Shown here piece after piece: positions 33,866 to 44,713 of a DNA stretch of 64,000 bases. How positions within the stretch are numbered: position 1 is the stretch's first letter; every line of letters starts with the position of its first letter. Source of the stretch: Macrophomina tecta (taxonomy: Eukaryota; Ascomycota; Dothideomycetes; Botryosphaeriales; Botryosphaeriaceae); the NCBI GenBank assembly GCA_024180945.1, contig JAKSGN010000003.1:2170001-2234000 (forward strand), in the 5' to 3' direction. A model generated the notes under the pieces. It was not told the DNA's origin. It saw only the letters and a program-made list of their open reading frames with translations, and did not search any database. The position numbers were made by a program, and so were the translations under genes.

Positions 33866-34689
33866 CGGTTTTGCACCCTCGCACAGAGCGAGGCAGCAAG
33901 TCCAGAGATCGCTACTCCCGGCACTCTGACGGCTCCTCGCTTCGAGCGTCGTATCGACGCTCAGGAGCCCCGGGAAGACAGCCACTTCGGCGTCCCGGTC
34001 CGCCGCTCCAGGTTGTAAAGGGAGTCTAAAATGAGCCGCAGGAAGATCAACGGCAAGTTCCCCCCACAGCGGTTCGGGCCAGAGCTCAAACTGACCATTC
34101 TCCAGATGGCAAGGAGGAAGAGCCAGATGTACGTGGTCTGGGCCGATCGGCTTGCTAGAACAAGATCGTATCAAACAAGACTCGACTTGGAAGCGAGGCA
34201 GCGCGCGGAGTCGCAAACCATCAATCCGAGACGAGGCAGAGGCGAGCAGGTCGGAGAATCGCTCTTTTGAACGGCCGATTCGGGGATCTTTCATGCATTT
34301 GCATTATGATTTCAGATTGTTGTTAGCAATGTCCTGCGGGACTGACACTACGTAGCAATCCATTCGTGCTTTCCATGTGTTGTACGCGCGTTCTTGCTGA
34401 GTGAGTGAGAGAGAGAGAGAGAGAGAGAGAGTGGTGCGTGAGCCGGGGTTGTCCAGGTAAGAAACCTACAGCTCGGCCAGTGGCAAGGCCCCCGACTCGC
34501 TAGCGCCGTTTGCTTGCGCCAGAATTTTGGCGACGCGGAGATCGTCAAAGCGTCGCCCCAGAGCTGCCGTGAAGACGATGCCGAGCCCGAAGGGCGTGCT
34601 GCCGTGAACTTCAGTCTTCGGCATCTGGCCGTCTCTTCCACGTAGCCTCCAACTGCGCTGATAGCAGGTCCGCCTGAGGGTTAGCCAGC
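33866..34689. other. Intergenic, eRF1 3' region and PHA2 promoter
   Basis: About 820 bases. A minus-strand frame ending at 34466 reads TPFGLGIVFTAALGRRFDD and looks somewhat protein-like, but lacks a proper start and is open only over about 60 codons. No other gene is supported. Confidence 0.5.
34407..34431. repeat. (GA)12 microsatellite
   Basis: A perfect GA run about 260 bases before the PHA2 start codon, preceded by two GTGA units. It may be part of that promoter; GA/CT tracts are frequent there. Confidence 0.85.
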
Positions 34690-35979
34690 ATGGCCGAACA
34701 AGAGACGGTCGCATTCCTGGGCCCGAGGGCTTCCTATACTCATCAGGTAGGGCATCATTTTCTTTTGCCGTCCCGTATGCTTCGCACAATCTCCATGTCG
34801 CTTCCTCACAGTTGAAGAACCAAAATTTCCTTATTCCTATCATTGGATCCTGATTTGTCACTACTTTAAGCAACTTTCCAGTCATTTCCCACCAGGTCAC
34901 AGTGTCATCGCGGCACATATGAACGAGCGCACGAAAAATAGTAACGAAAGTGCAACTGATGGCCAACTAACCTATCTCAGGCAGCCCTCGATTCGTTCGA
35001 CGAGTCAAGGTACACCTTTCAACCGGTCGTCAACATCGAAGACGTCTTCTCGGCCGTGCAAGCCGGCAGCGCCGACTACGGCGTCGTGCCGATCGAGAAC
35101 TCGTCCAACGGCGCCGTCATCTTCACGCTCGACCTGTTCGCCGACCTGAAGGACCGCTACCCGGACATCCTCATCTGCGGCGAGGCCTACGTGCGCATCC
35201 AGCACTGCCTGTTGGGCTACGCCCCTCCGACCACCTCCACCACCACCTCCCCCCAATCCACTTCCGGCGCCGCAACCCCGACGCCCGACGCCCCCGACCC
35301 CTCCCGCCCCCGCGCCCAGCCCCTCGCGGATCTCTCACGCGTGCGGAAGCTGTATTCGCACCCCCAGGCGTGGGGCCAGTGCAAAGCGTTCCTCAATACG
35401 CACCTGCGCGGCGTCGAGCGCCAGGACTGCAGCTCGACATCGCGGGCGGCCGAGGAGGCGGCGCGCGACGCGTCGGGCGCCAGCGCGGCCGTAAGCAGCG
35501 CAATGGCGGCGAAGATGCAGGGGTTGGATTTCCTAGCTAAAGGGATCAACGACCGCGATGATAACACGACCAGGTTCTTCGTGTTGAGGAGGAGGGCTGC
35601 GGAAGAGGCGGAGGCGGAGGCGGAGGCGGACGGGGAAGGGTTTAGGCCGAGGGAGTGGGAGGGCGGGGAGAGTGGCGGTGTTGATGGGGATGCGGATATG
35701 GAGGCGTGGAAGAGTTTGGTGAGCTTTACGGTGGATCATAACGATCCGGGCGCGCTGGCGGACTCGTTGGCCGTGTTTAAGCCGTATAAGCTGAACTTGA
35801 CGAGCATCAATACCCGGCCTAGCGGTGTGGAGAAGTGGAATTACATCTTCTTCGTCGAGTTCCGGGGCAGGCGGTTGGCGGGCAAGGAGGGCGCGGTGAA
35901 TGCGGCGCTGAGTGACTTGGGAAATGTTGCGAGAAATTGGCGGTGGTTGGGGAGCTGGGAGAGCAAGTTGGCTACCTGA
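34690..35979 (+). CDS. PHA2: Prephenate dehydratase
   Basis: Converts prephenate to phenylpyruvate, the last specific step to phenylalanine before transamination. Exon 1 is 34690-34746 (VAFLGPRASYTHQ) and exon 2 is 34981-35979, giving 351 residues. The 234-base intron is long for this genome but has donor GTAGGG, a CTAAC branch and acceptor CTCAG. Catalytic-domain marks are DYGVVPIENSSNGAV and DDNTTRFFVL, the Thr-Arg-Phe motif needed for activity. The C-terminal ACT domain (HNDPGALADSLAVF and NLTSINTRPS) normally binds phenylalanine for feedback control. Two low-complexity insertions are visible: a Thr/Pro/Ser-rich stretch at about 80-110 and an Ala/Glu-rich run at about 205-220. Both fall between conserved blocks and are likely surface loops. 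Confidence 0.92.
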
Positions 35980-36340
35980 AAAGCTGTGTGGGCAGATACT
36001 GGACTTTGAGCACGAATGCCTACATAAGCCATGGCATCGATTTGCTTATAGCACCGAAAAGAAGTACTCGAGATGAGAAGCCAGCCGTCGGCTATAACCC
36101 GGAAATAAGATGAATGTGAACCAGGGCTGCGGCGTCCTTCATCTTTCCCCGACCGGCTACTTTCTGCTTTCCCCGCAAAACGCCAGCCCGCCACGCAACT
36201 AACCTCGCCATGCTCTTAGCCTGCGTAGTACTCAGATCGCACATACATACTTGCCCTCCTTCACCCTGCGTGCACCCAATTGACGCCCGCGCGGCATGAA
36301 TTAACCCAATCCCAGCATCCCACCGAGCAAGCCAACAACA
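35980..36340. other. Intergenic, PHA2 3' end and HTD2 promoter
   Basis: About 360 bases between two plus-strand genes. No repeat or additional frame is supported. Confidence 0.65.
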
Positions 36341-37733
36341 ATGTCCTCCTCCACCACAACCACTACCACCAAGCTTCTCCTCCTCCCCCGCCGCACCACC
36401 AGCGCAGCGGCGCGCCGCCACTCTTCCACCTTCGCCCACCTGACCCAGTCCCTCCCGTCGCGCCGCCTGCCGCCCATCTACAGCGATCTCACGCCCGCAT
36501 CCTCCCACGCCCTCGGCACCACGCTCTCCGCCTACCTGCCGCCGCACTGGACAACCTCCAGCCCGACGACCGCCCTGCCTCCCAACAGCGTCGGCGCGCC
36601 GCTCCTGCCGCGCTCGGCGCCGGCCCTGCCCCTCCCGCCCGCCCACCACCTGGTCTATTTCAACCCCGTCATCCCCGCCGACAAGCTGTTGCACGACGGG
36701 ACGGACCCACTGCAGAGCCCGGGAGCGCCGTTTGTGCGGCGCATGTGGGCGGGCGGGTACGTCAAGTTTGCGAGGGAGGGGGGACAGGGCCCGGTTCTGG
36801 ATGGCGGAAGGTGGGTGTGCGTGGAGGGGATACGGGACGTGGCGGTAAAGGGGCAAGAGGGAGAAGAAAAGGTGTTTGTGGGGATTGAGAGGCGGGTGGG
36901 CAGGGCGGCGGAGAGGGAGGAAGGGGAGGACGCGGTGCGGGAGAGGCTGTGGGCGAAGAGAGAGGAGGAGTGGGGCGAGGCCAGTCTGATCGAGCGGCGG
37001 AATATTGTGTTCATGCGCGGAAGAACTACGGAGGAGGCGAAGGCAGAGGTGGAGAGGGCAAGGGGGAAGATGCTATTGCGTAGGTGTCCCGTTCACTTTC
37101 TTCTCCCTTTTTATTTAATTTTTCGTGGGCTTTTTTTCGTTTTTTTTTTTTTTGGGGGGTGGTGGGGTGGAGAAGGGGGGCGGTGGTGGAGGAGGGCCGC
37201 GTTATTGTCCTCTTGGTCCGCGTTCCAACCGCCCTCAAGGAACACATGAATTTCTCGCAGCGTGACATCGCAAGGGAAAATAGAATGCTGACCGCCCATG
37301 AACAACAACAGCCCAAAATGCCCCGGACTTCACGCACACCTTCATCCCCACACCCTCCCTCCTCTTCCGCTACAGCGCCCTCACTTTCAACGCCCACGCC
37401 ATCCACCTTGACCCCCTCTACTGCCGCACGGTCGAAGGCCACCGCAACCTCCTCTTCCACGGCCCGCTCTCACTCACCCTCATGACCCTGCTCCTCCAGA
37501 ACAACCTTCCCAATCCGGTCCGCCACCGCATCGCCGAGATCGAGTACCGCAACCTCGCCCCGCTGTATTGCGACGAGCCCGTCAAACTTTGCGGCCGCAG
37601 GTCGCCGGAGAACAGCGGTGGTAATGGGAAGGGGAGAGGTGAGGGCGAGGGTAGGTATGAGCTCTGGGTCGAGACGCCTGAGGGCGGATTGGCGGTGAAG
37701 GGGACGGCGTATACGACGGCGGTGAGGGCATGA
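36341..37733 (+). CDS. HTD2: Mitochondrial 3-hydroxyacyl-thioester dehydratase, Htd2-like
   Basis: Dehydrates 3-hydroxyacyl-ACP in mitochondrial type II fatty acid synthesis, which feeds lipoic acid formation. Exon 1 is 36341-37079 and exon 2 is 37312-37733, giving 386 residues. The 232-base intron contains a T-rich run but has donor GTAGGT, branch CTGAC and acceptor AACAG. The first 40 residues are rich in Ser, Thr, Arg and Leu and free of acidic residues, as in a mitochondrial presequence. The N-terminal half carries LVYFNPVIPADKLLHDGTDP and FVRRMWAGG. The hot-dog domain in exon 2 has FTHTFIPTPSLLFRYSALTF, NAHAIHLDPLYC and FHGPLSLTLM, the region of the catalytic His/Asp. The related fungal mesaconyl-C4-CoA hydratase family is an alternative name. 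Confidence 0.87.
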
Positions 37734-38634
37734 GTGGAAGAGCGGTTGCGAATGGTGCCGCGCATGAGAAAAACGAAAGCGCAAAAGAGAACGGAGCGAA
37801 AGAGGTAGAAATAAACATCCTGAGCTTTGCCTGTATCTACCGAATCAAGCGGCTAAGGCAATGATCTGGGATGTAAATGCAGGAGGGAATAGCGAAATAC
37901 GGTAGTCATGACGAGTACGGGTACTCAACGACGTCGACCAACTCCTACCTCCTTTCTCCCGCTTCATGGCCACAACGGCCACTCAGAATCCGTTTGGATT
38001 CTGGCTCGGTAGTAACGGAATAGGCATTTCATACGAAGGAGATAGCCCGCACGGAAGAACCCATGTTCCTGAGATACGTTGGGGGCCGATGAGGAGGACT
38101 TTCACAGATGGTCGAACCACGCACAATAGGTTCGATTGATAGTTCACATCGAGCCTCTTCATGAGATAAATTTCCTTCAGCGTCTCTAACCTAGTGTGCT
38201 ATTCTGTCTCTGATTCAATTTTGCTTTTCCAGTCTTCCTCTGTTTTCTAACCCCCCACCTTTTTTTGATTGCTCGAACTTCCGCACGTATCAACATGGCT
38301 GACCCGTGGGTAGCCATGCTATTACATGCGGTCGCGGTGCAAACCTCAGTCTTTCGTTTCATGCAAAGCTAGTAACTGTCATTCCAACAACGGAGTATCC
38401 GCGAACCTTGGTCTCCTCAGACGAGCTGACCCTCAAACGCCGGCAAGCCGGATCAGCCTGGACAGCTCCGTGAGCAAGAGGCTAATAATCCTTCATCATC
38501 CAATCCCTACTGCGGAGATAAATAACCTCCAACCGCGGGAAAGTGTAGTTGCACGGTAATTTATCGCTCTTCATTCTCCATATCCGTACGTGAGAGCCAC
38601 TCTGTGGCTGACTAGGTAACGCATTATGCTATGA

Positions 38635-38668
<34 letters not shown>

Positions 38669-38956
38669 GATGGAAATTCCATCCGCTATGCTGAGCTGCT
38701 CATGGAAAATACAAGAGAACTTGGAGACGAGAAGAGGGCAAGTAAGCCGTGGAAAAAGAACGCCCCTAAATGCTATGCACGAACAAGGATAAAAGCGAGG
38801 GTATAGGGTATGAGCAGAACGAGAGAGAAAAGGAGTCAATACAGCTGCTGCAAAATCAGTACAGCAATCCGCCCCAATTTCCGTTGAACCTCCAGAATTT
38901 CCCTCTGACGAAGAGGCGCAATGAGGACCTGACCTTGCCGACTACCTCCTCCATCA
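37734..38956. other. Intergenic between convergent genes
   Basis: 1.2 kb holding the 3' ends of HTD2 and the cysteine-rich membrane protein. A run of 19 A occurs near 38634-38652. No gene is supported. Confidence 0.6.
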
Positions 38957-40775
38957 CTATCCCCAGAGCGGGCTGACAGGGCTGCCAACACCATCTGACG
39001 CAGCGCCGTATCCACCAGGGGCCAATTGTTCAGCTGGCGGCATGGCGCCCTGCTGCTCCTGTTGTGTCCAAGTCTTCGGGCTCTGATAAACCGGTGGCGG
39101 AGGCTGTGGCGACGGTCCACCACCACTACCACCATCGACGTTCATCGCTCCCCGCTGACCAGTCCGCTGCGCTTCTCCTCCAACTCTCCCTTCCCCGCCA
39201 TCCCTCCCATCCTCAACCTCGCTATCCAGCTCACCTTCCGCTGCATTCACGATCCGCAGCCCTCCGCCAACAGTACCGACCGCATAAATCCTCCCTAGAT
39301 CTGGACTGCCGTCCCCTGGGCTCTCTGTACTGTAGCCCCGTTGGCCCATCGCCGCGGCTGCGGCAGCAGCTGGGTCCCCGACGGCTCCACCGCTTGGCCC
39401 TACTTCTGTCGCCTCCAGCTCCGCAGGGAACCTAACATTACCAGGGCACGGCGGGGAACCGAATTCCGCGGGCGCCAATTTCTCCCCGGCGGACATCATG
39501 ACGGGCGTGCTGTCGGCCTCGCTGGGGGCGTGTACATGTCCATACGCGCCTGTGCTTGTGTGGTCGCCGGCGCCGCCGGATTTGGGCGAGCCGTAGCATC
39601 TCGAGATGTGGCTGCCGCTTTGGTGGGAAGGCGGTGCTATGCTGCCACCGGCGGCGCGGGGGAAACCGTCCAGTTCGGAGACGCGGGGCGTCTTTCCGTG
39701 CTCGGGACTGAAGGATGGGGGCAGACTGTTGCAGTTGTCGTTACGTTCGCAGTTGCTGCGGCGGCGGTGCCGGCGGAGGAGGAGGAATACGAGGAGGCCG
39801 AAGAAGACAGCTGAGAGGGGTATCCCAACGGCGCAGCCGAGTATTACGCCCTTGGAGGACGAGGAGAAGTTGTTATTTGCAGATGAGGCAATTGTGGACG
39901 TTGCTGCGCCTGTTAAGGTTACGTATACGGTGGAGGGAGAGCCGCCGTTGGTGTTCGAGATTACGGAGGTCTGGATGCTCGGAGGAGATCCTGAGGTTGC
40001 CTGGATGGATGTTGGGTCCGCTGTGGGGTATGCAGGGATTGGCACATTATCTGAGGTCGAAGGCTCCAAGTCGAATGTTGAGGTTGGTACAACTGACGTT
40101 GGCGACGCAGTCGGTGCGGCGGTCTCGGTAGGTACTGAATCTCCTGTAGAATTAGCACCGTCAGCCATGATCCGAAACTTCGAGGTGCCCATGACTATGG
40201 AGAAGGCCAGGTTGGCTCAAACATACCAGTGGGTAGAGTGAAGTAAGACACATATTCGTCGGCACAACAGTCTCTGTGTTCAATCAGTGGTTTGTCTCTG
40301 TATTAACGGGTAGAGCAAGATGAGCTTGCCCGCTTCTGTCGCCGTTGCAGCATAATTTGCCGGTCTCGCTACAATACTTCAGAGCAACATTTCCGGTATC
40401 AGTTCCATTCGCGGTGTCTGATTCAAATCAGCCAGTGTCCGAAGGCTGTGCTTGCGAAGCGTTTGCTATGGAAAGACGATTATGACACATACCGCTCAAG
40501 CAGTACTTGGGGCATGCATCAGAGCCCCAGTGCCGATCAGTACAGGTGTATCTGGAGATATAGTCGAACTGGTCCAAGTAGCAGATGCCACCATCCACGC
40601 ATTGCCAGCCCTCCGGGCAGCATGGAGCGTCTGCGGAGGACAGGTCGCATGACTGGTCTTTGTCGGCGACGTAGCCGTTAGGGTAGTAGCAGATGCTGGA
40701 TGCTTGTGCGAAGAATTCGTGGGAAGTGGCCAGGCCGAGCAGGATGGCCGTGACGAGGCGTGAGAGGGCGAACAT
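38957..40775 (-). CDS. Cysteine-rich type I membrane protein with long cytosolic tail
   Basis: A surface protein of 534 residues in a family widespread in Pezizomycotina but without known function. Exons are 40775-40493, 40417-40330, 40273-40227 and 40143-38957. The signal peptide starts at MFALSRLVTAILLGLA. The outer part of about 110 residues has paired cysteines (ICYYPNGYVAD, PCCPEGWQC, GGICYLD, TCTDRHWGSDACPKYC, KYCSETGKLCCNGD, DCCADEY). A Ser/Thr/Pro-rich stalk follows, then one helix (GVILGCAVGIPLSAVFFGLL), an Arg-rich stop-transfer and a disordered Gly/Pro/Ser-rich tail of about 280 residues. Intron 2 (40329-40274, 56 bases) uses a GC donor, GCAAGC, with branch CTGA and acceptor ACACAG; only this choice joins the two cysteine-rich exons in frame. 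The layout resembles cell-wall stress sensors, but no WSC signature is evident. Confidence 0.78.
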
Positions 40776-42332
40776 TGGCGAAGTTGGCACGGCATATGGG
40801 CGTGCAAAGAAGCGTGGAGGAGAAGAGAGGAAGGAGGAGCCCAAGGCCGGCTTGAACAGCTAGGAGAGGTCTTGGTTGGGCGGTGGTGAGGGGGCGCAGC
40901 CGAGAGCAAACATGGAGAGAACGGACGCTGGCGAGGCACGAGATCACCAAGACTCTCGGGTGGTTGCATCGAGGCGCGAAAGGAGATGACGTCGCGGACT
41001 GTTTCTGGGGAATGCTGCTGCCACTTGTGCTCTCTCGCAACGACGGCGGCGCCAAGGTTGCAGCGCCATGGCCGAGGCAGGCTCGCGTATCGAGAAGGTG
41101 GTGAGGGCAGTTCGCAGATCGCAATCACGAGGGCGGCCGGCGAGAGGGCGCGACAGGCCGTGGTTTTCACCGGCGGTGGCACAAGGCATGCGTTTCAGAG
41201 CTTAGCCGCCGTTCGTCTGCATTCCCAGGTGTGGCTAGCCCACGAGCACCGGCCAGGCGTTGGCATCTGATAGAGGCTCAATGCGATGCAAGGCGGCAGA
41301 GCAGAAAGACACCGTCCACGCTCTGGGGCCTCGTCACCCGTCTCGGAGAGGCGCAGGCCGTGACACGGGAGCGCAACGGCACCGGCACCGGCATGGCTTT
41401 GGTTTCGGCAGCATGTGGCTCTGCGCAGAGAAGCCGCAAGAGGCAAGGAGAGCGTTTTGCGGGATGTGAACCGGCTAAAGGTGTGGTGGCTGGATAGCGG
41501 CGGGCGGCTGCAGGGCGGGAGGAATGCGGCTATGACCTCATTGGCGGCTGCGGATGGGCACCGAGATGGAAGCCAGACATGCCCACATCTCGCGTGACAC
41601 CACGCCCGAGGTGGTATGGCAGCGGGAAACGGGAGTCGGGAGCTGCCACCAGCAGAAGTGTGGCCAACGTCGGCGACACCGAACACCGGCGCTTTTCCGT
41701 CTCAGCGCTAGCCGACTCGCCTCTCCCGTGCAGATCCTCCACAGCGAGCTCGGAGTCCAGAGGGGCCCCACCGCTCTCATGCCTCGCCATGGAGGCTGCT
41801 AATTTGGATCGGGAATAAGCTATCCATGCTGTTCAGCCACGATGCGAGTCTCCTGGCACTCACCCAATGCGAACCAAGTAAGCTCACCGGCGGACATGCT
41901 TTCTCATTCGGATGACAGCGATGTCAACCCCGCCCCTCAGTCATTACGACCTGTCAGAGTACTTCGGATAACGAATATCCCACCGCCGTCTGCTTCTGAA
42001 TAGCTTCGTCCGAGTGGCCAACTCTATCTCACCCGCGACGCGTTGCTTTCTGCTGAAACCGGGCCAGAAAAGGCCTCTTCCGCCATCAGCCATGCGCCGT
42101 TCTGTCAGCTTACAAGACCTCACCACCTTCACCCTTAAGTAGACTCAGATATAGCTTGAATAAATTTCCTGAACTTCGAACGAACGATTCCTCTCTTGCC
42201 TCCTCCTTGGCTTTTCCTTCGCAATCTTCCAAGACTACCATTTGAGGTCAGCTACTTTCAGCTCAATCCGAAACACCTCACTCTTTTCCTTCCAGAAGTG
42301 AGAGGCCGCTGTCGGTTCTCCTCTCTGCCATA
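40776..42332. other. Divergent promoter region, no gene seen
   Basis: 1.6 kb between the divergent starts of the cysteine-rich protein and the hydrolase. Many medium frames on both strands overlap one another and resemble nothing known. A pyrimidine-rich leader (about 42187-42240) precedes the hydrolase. Confidence 0.55.
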
Positions 42333-43262
42333 ATGATTTCACCCAAACCTTCTATCGTAATTGTACCAGGTGCCTGGCACAGCGCCTCTCACTTCGCTTC
42401 GACAACATCCCTCCTCGAATCCGCCGGCTACACGGTCCATGCTGTCACCTTACCTTCCGTTGGCGCCTCTCCAGCCCTCCAGGACTGGGATCTCGACATC
42501 GCCACCATCCGCTCCACCATCGAGACAGCCGTAAGCAAACAATCCTTCTCCACTCCATTCAAGCGACCATCTAATATGCAAAATCAATTCCCAGATTGGC
42601 CCTGACGGCAACCGCGTCGTTATCGTAATGCATTCCTACGGCGGTCTGCCCACCCAGGATGCCGTTTATGACCTCGACCTTCCCACCCGTCTTGCCGCAG
42701 GCCAGTCCGGCGGCGTGATCCGGCTCGTCTACCTTGCCGCCTTCATCGGCGACCAAGGGGAGTCCCTGGCTGACATCCGAGCCGACCAAAAGTCCGGCTG
42801 GATCGCCATTGACGAGGTGAACAACACTCGCAACTTCCATCTTTCCCCCATTTTGAGGGAAAAGCCCGAAATCGATAATCAAACGATTGCTTACCATCCC
42901 AGCATTCCCGCACCGCGACCCCCACCGTCCCCCACGAAGTCTTCTACCACGACGTGCCCCCTGCCCTTGCCCATACCGCCGCATCCTCCCTCCGCCCGCA
43001 CTCCGTCGCCACCTTCCACTGCCGCCTCGCCCGCCCCGCGCCGTGGAAGCGCATCCCGACGACGTATATCGTTTGCGAGCATGACCACGCCACGCCCGCC
43101 GCCAAGCAGGACGCGATGATCGAACGGGTCAGACGCGACCCGCTGTGCAAGCTCGACACCGTGGAGCGGGTCGGGGCGAGCCATAGCCCGTTTTTGAGCG
43201 TGCCCGGGTGGGTGTCTGGGGCAGTGAGGAGGGCTTGTGGGGAGGATGTGAAGGAAGTATGA
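42333..43262 (+). CDS. Alpha/beta hydrolase, small esterase-like
   Basis: A cytosolic serine hydrolase of 259 residues of the large AB-hydrolase group that includes plant methyl-salicylate esterases and many fungal proteins of unknown substrate. Exons are 42333-42530, 42595-42816 and 42903-43262, all joined in phase 0; the introns have donors GTAAGC and GTGAAC. The oxyanion-hole region is VPGAWHSASHF near residue 12, and the nucleophile elbow is VMHSYGG with Ser80. The likely acid is Asp201 in IVCEHDHATP and the His is His234 in GASHSPFL, so the triad is complete. The second intron is needed to reach the frame carrying these C-terminal residues. A short GATGATAAT repeat follows the stop codon. 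Confidence 0.85.
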
Positions 43263-44713
43263 TGATAATGATGATAATGATGATGTAAAGTTTGATGTGT
43301 GGGTGCTTTGCGTCTTCTTATTCTTTTTTCTTTTTTTTTTTTTTTCAAATTGCCTCAAGTTGGTCCCCTTTGCTGGCAAGCAATAGTGAAAATGTTTTGG
43401 AGATGGGAGATCTTGAATGAACGAAGCGCTAAACACCAATACTTTTTACTGCACTTCGGCGTGAAATACAGGCCAATGTCTTTGCACGAGCCATCACGGA
43501 TAGCACTAACGAGCCATCAGCTCGCTCCAGAGGGTGCCCCTGAAACTACGAAGAACCGTTATGAATTTCGGTTCTTCTTTAGTGTCGTATCCTGTTTCGA
43601 GATCGGAAGATGAAGAAGCGCCGTCTTAAGCAGTCGCCTAAGCGCAGATAAGCAGGAAGCACCTCCAGACGCAGAGATAAAAGCCGTAACATTCCCAGAA
43701 CACCTCCAATTTCTCCCGTCAGACGGCCTCGTCTGAGGGGTTGGCGCTCTCAGTCTCTCACCATGGCCATTTTATCCCATACGACAATCACATTACCTAC
43801 TCTCACTAAAAGTTTCTCACCTTATTGAGACCACAAATACCTTTACCCTTCTCCACAACCAGGCAACCAAAAGGAAATAATAATACCTGGTTTACTCTGC
43901 CAGCAATTCGTGCTACCTGGATTCGCGTTGATATCACGCTTTTTAATTCTCGCAGCAATATCAAAGAATCAAAAACAAAAAGCCAAACTATGGTCGCCAT
44001 CATTCAGAAGGCGGTGATGTAATCCAGCCCATCAAGTATCACTCCTCCCAGTCCCGTTCGTCCGAACAGGCGTTGAAAGAAAGAAGCGCCAAAAAAAAAA
44101 ATAAAAAAACCGGGGAGCAGAGTAGAAAAATTCATAGTCCACCAGCCACTAAAACCATATACGTGAAGAGGACAAAAAAGGAATTAGGAGGAGGCAAGCC
44201 GTGGAGCTGGAGTGAGTAAAAGCAAATAACTGGTCTGTTCTGCCATTGATAGAGTAAGTGAGAAAATGGGGAGTGGAGGAAATTGAGTCTTTGGAACTTT
44301 CTTTTTTTTTTTTTTTTTTCAGTCCATCCATCTGCTGTGCAAGTCTTGAATAATTCCTGTCGTGAAAAGGCCACAAGAACCCTCCGCAAGTGCTTTCGAA
44401 GAGATTTTATCCTGCTTTGGGTCATTGAGGGAGAGCTGTGCATAGAACGCCAACCAGAAGAGAAACCACTATTCGCACGAAGTTCAGATGTCGCCAGAGG
44501 GACTGCGTGCCCTCGGTATAAAGGAGACTTCAAACCAACACACTCCAGTGAGGTAACTGTTGCCTACCATGATTCCTTCTCCCAGGTTTCACTTTACGCC
44601 CGATAACGCCGATATTTGTTTCCAAACCTGCCGCAAAGGGAAGGCAAATAAATCGAGGGTCCTTACTATTCGTCGTCATGCACTTTAACGAGCGACCACA
44701 GACAAATTGAAAA
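43263..44713. other. Intergenic between convergent genes
   Basis: 1.45 kb of AT-richer DNA between the hydrolase and HSF1 3' ends. It holds several T or A runs (for example near 43331-43345 and 44302-44319). No gene or RNA gene was recognised. Confidence 0.6.

Noticed and set aside
34466..34640. Minus-strand frame reading TPFGLGIVFTAALGRRFDDLR, recalling an amidase C terminus
   Set aside because: It covers about 60 codons, the longer frame lacks an ATG start, no upstream exon fits and it overlaps the PHA2 promoter. The resemblance is too weak to call a gene or remnant.
40274..40307. 34-base GT-AG intron in the cysteine-rich protein gene
   Set aside because: Too short for this genome and leaves the next exon in the wrong frame; the overlapping 56-base GC-AG intron solves both.
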